From NCBI GenBank assembly GCA_024695225.1, contig JAILIO010000240.1, forward strand, positions 1 to 16,700: DNA of 16,700 nucleotides, read 5' to 3'. A program made the position numbers and the translations under genes. The notes below the pieces were generated by a model that saw nothing but the letters and a program-made list of their open reading frames with translations, searched no databases and was not told where the DNA came from. The stretch is from Lachnospiraceae bacterium. GTDB taxonomy: Bacteria > Bacillota > Clostridia > Lachnospirales > Lachnospiraceae. This document shows positions 16,008 through 16,700 of this stretch, piece by piece (the stretch's first letter is position 1; each line of letters begins with the position of its first letter).

Positions 16008-16490
16008 TTACAGATAAGACTCTTTAAGCATCTTACGTATACTTTTAATATCCAGAGGCATCGTCTCCGATTCAAATGTGGTGATCAGATTTCTGCCGGT
16101 ATGTATGCCGTAAGATCTGTATTCATTTATCTTGGCAAAGCAGTTATTCCTGTATTCTTCGTCATCCATCATCCCGAAATGCTCGAAATAAAAAACTTCT
16201 CTGGTACTCACTTTCAGTATCGTAAAGTCCGGATACCTTACAATTGTCCTGCTCAGGTTAAGGGGTATCTCATAGTGGTAGGGAATCTTAAGATTCAGAA
16301 GCATGTCGGCTATTATTGCCTCTGATTTTGATCTGACCATTTCTCCTCGTCGTGTTTCGTATCTTTTGTTCTCAGGCTTATAGGGGTTTGGTTTGAATAC
16401 CATGGACTGCCATTTTTCAGCATACAGTTCATCTGTCAACAGATATGGTTTTACCAGTTCCTGCCTTTTAGAACCTGCGCTCCCGCAAAA
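16008..16490 (-). pseudogene. 5'-truncated PD-(D/E)XK nuclease-like protein remnant
   Basis: The frame is open from 16490 to TAA at 16008-16010. The first formal start is TTG at 16439, giving 143 residues, but family-like sequence (SKRQELVKPYLLTDELYAEKW) already runs across and upstream of it, and no Shine-Dalgarno precedes the TTG. The body shows RSKSEAIIADML, then YPDFTILK, then YFEHFGMMDDEEYR and GRNLITTFES. The E...PDF...E-x-H spacing fits a PD-(D/E)XK nuclease-like fold with His in place of the final Lys. From memory, clostridial members are roughly twice this length, with an extra N-terminal half that is absent here in every minus-strand frame up to 16610. I therefore read it as a fragment. 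The open frame begins right after a TAA inside the CCTTGGTATAATT half-site (16489-16501), which may mark the rearrangement junction. Expression is doubtful. Confidence 0.6.
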
Positions 16491-16501
16491 TTATACCAAG
16501 G
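16489..16501. promoter_or_regulatory. Half-site AATTATACCAAGG, inverted relative to 16612-16624
   Basis: This 13-bp sequence is the exact reverse complement of 16612-16624 and an exact direct copy of 16621-16633. On the minus strand it contains TATAAT (16490-16495), but there is no recognisable -35 at 17-18 bases. It is a plausible second operator copy for whatever binds the palindrome at 16612-16633. Confidence 0.5.
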
Positions 16502-16594
16502 CTCAGGTATAAATCGTTAACAGTTACTACCGCAAATCCTTGATATTACTGACTTTGCAAGCACAAAATATTGTATCAAAAACACAGATTTGGC

Positions 16595-16623
16595 TTGATA
16601 TTCCGTTAATTCCTTGGTATAAT
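16595..16623 (+). promoter_or_regulatory. Sigma-A promoter of the right-edge gene
   Basis: -35 TTGATA (16595-16600), a 17-base spacer, and a consensus -10 TATAAT (16618-16623). Transcription would begin near 16630, only about 13 bases before the ATG, so the leader is little more than the RBS. The -10 lies within the perfect palindrome at 16612-16633, so a protein bound there would block polymerase. Confidence 0.75.
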
Positions 16624-16633
16624 TATACCAAGG
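16612..16633. promoter_or_regulatory. Perfect 22-bp palindromic operator over the -10 box
   Basis: CCTTGGTATAA (16612-16622) is followed directly by its exact reverse complement (16623-16633). It covers the -10 box and runs into the RBS. Its length, symmetry and position are those of a dimeric repressor operator, often autoregulatory, but the regulator is not identifiable in this window. Confidence 0.65.
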
Positions 16634-16636
16634 AGG
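16631..16636 (+). promoter_or_regulatory. Ribosome binding site AGGAGG of the right-edge gene
   Basis: Consensus AGGAGG, six bases before the ATG at 16643. Its first three bases are the end of the palindrome, so transcription and translation signals overlap. Confidence 0.85.
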
Positions 16637-16642
16637 TGAGTT

Positions 16643-16700
16643 ATGGAAATCAAGATAAATGAGCCCTGGATCACTGATAAAGTCCGCATCCAGAATGGTT
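16643..16700 (+). CDS. Start of an unidentified plus-strand gene (partial, runs off the right edge)
   Basis: The ATG at 16643 follows a consensus RBS and promoter and opens a frame reading MEIKINEPWITDKVRIQNG to the window end without a stop. There is no signal peptide. I do not recognise the family from 19 residues. The gene is oriented away from the operon and has its own tightly packed promoter-operator, as seen for small regulators or toxin-antitoxin genes, but that comparison is only contextual. Confidence 0.7.
   Translation, partial: MEIKINEPWITDKVRIQNG

Noticed and set aside
15842..16325. Open frames on both strands across the GGGGACGGTTC repeats (77 codons minus, 154 codons plus)
   Set aside because: The peptides simply translate the palindromic repeats (GTVPIDN, GTVPVDN), and the plus-strand one runs antisense through the nuclease remnant.

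Overview
The window looks like a chromosomal segment of a gut or rumen clostridium, most likely Lachnospiraceae. The reasons are the moderately AT-rich composition, Gram-positive style Shine-Dalgarno sites (AAAGGAG, AAGGGGG, GAGGAG), a TTG start, and giant secreted proteins built from DUF6273, BspA-like DUF285 leucine-rich repeats, Big/MBG-type Ig-like domains and Listeria-Bacteroides (Flg_new) repeats. This assignment is an inference from domain style; no database was searched.

About 92% of the window is one minus-strand, three-gene transcription unit (15511 down to 118). In transcription order it holds a 2985-residue multidomain secreted protein (6554-15511, TTG start), a 1390-residue BspA-like protein (2385-6557, overlapping its predecessor by ATGA) and a 747-residue DUF6273/Ig-like protein (118-2361, after a 23-base gap). 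All three have signal peptides and none ends in an LPXTG motif, SLH domain or C-terminal membrane anchor. Genes 1 and 3 share the same DUF6273 module (three copies and one copy), and genes 2 and 3 share a repeated Ig-like fold with a DYxVxY...G.GNYxG signature. The unit is best read as a co-expressed set of surface or secreted adhesin-like proteins. Their ligand is unknown. A good sigma-A promoter (TTGTTA-N18-TGTTATAAT) lies 80-115 bases upstream of gene 1.

The right-hand intergenic region (15512-16007) holds that promoter, a small hairpin, and a cluster of short palindromic repeats with the core GGGGACGGTTC or its complement, bounded by TTGTCAA/TTGACAA arms. One further copy of this repeat, in the same orientation as the last right-hand copy, lies at 82-111 just beyond the stop of gene 3. 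The operon is therefore flanked by directly oriented repeats about 15.8 kb apart.

Farther right is a minus-strand remnant of a PD-(D/E)XK nuclease-like protein that appears to have lost its N-terminal half (16008-16490). Then comes a short regulatory region in which the -10 box of a plus-strand promoter sits inside a perfect 22-bp palindrome, followed by an RBS and the first 19 codons of an unidentified plus-strand gene (16643 onward). Half-sites of that palindrome recur at 16489-16501 and near the left end of the window (53-63). At the far left, 16 codons ending in TAA at 49-51 may be the 3' end of a convergent plus-strand gene.
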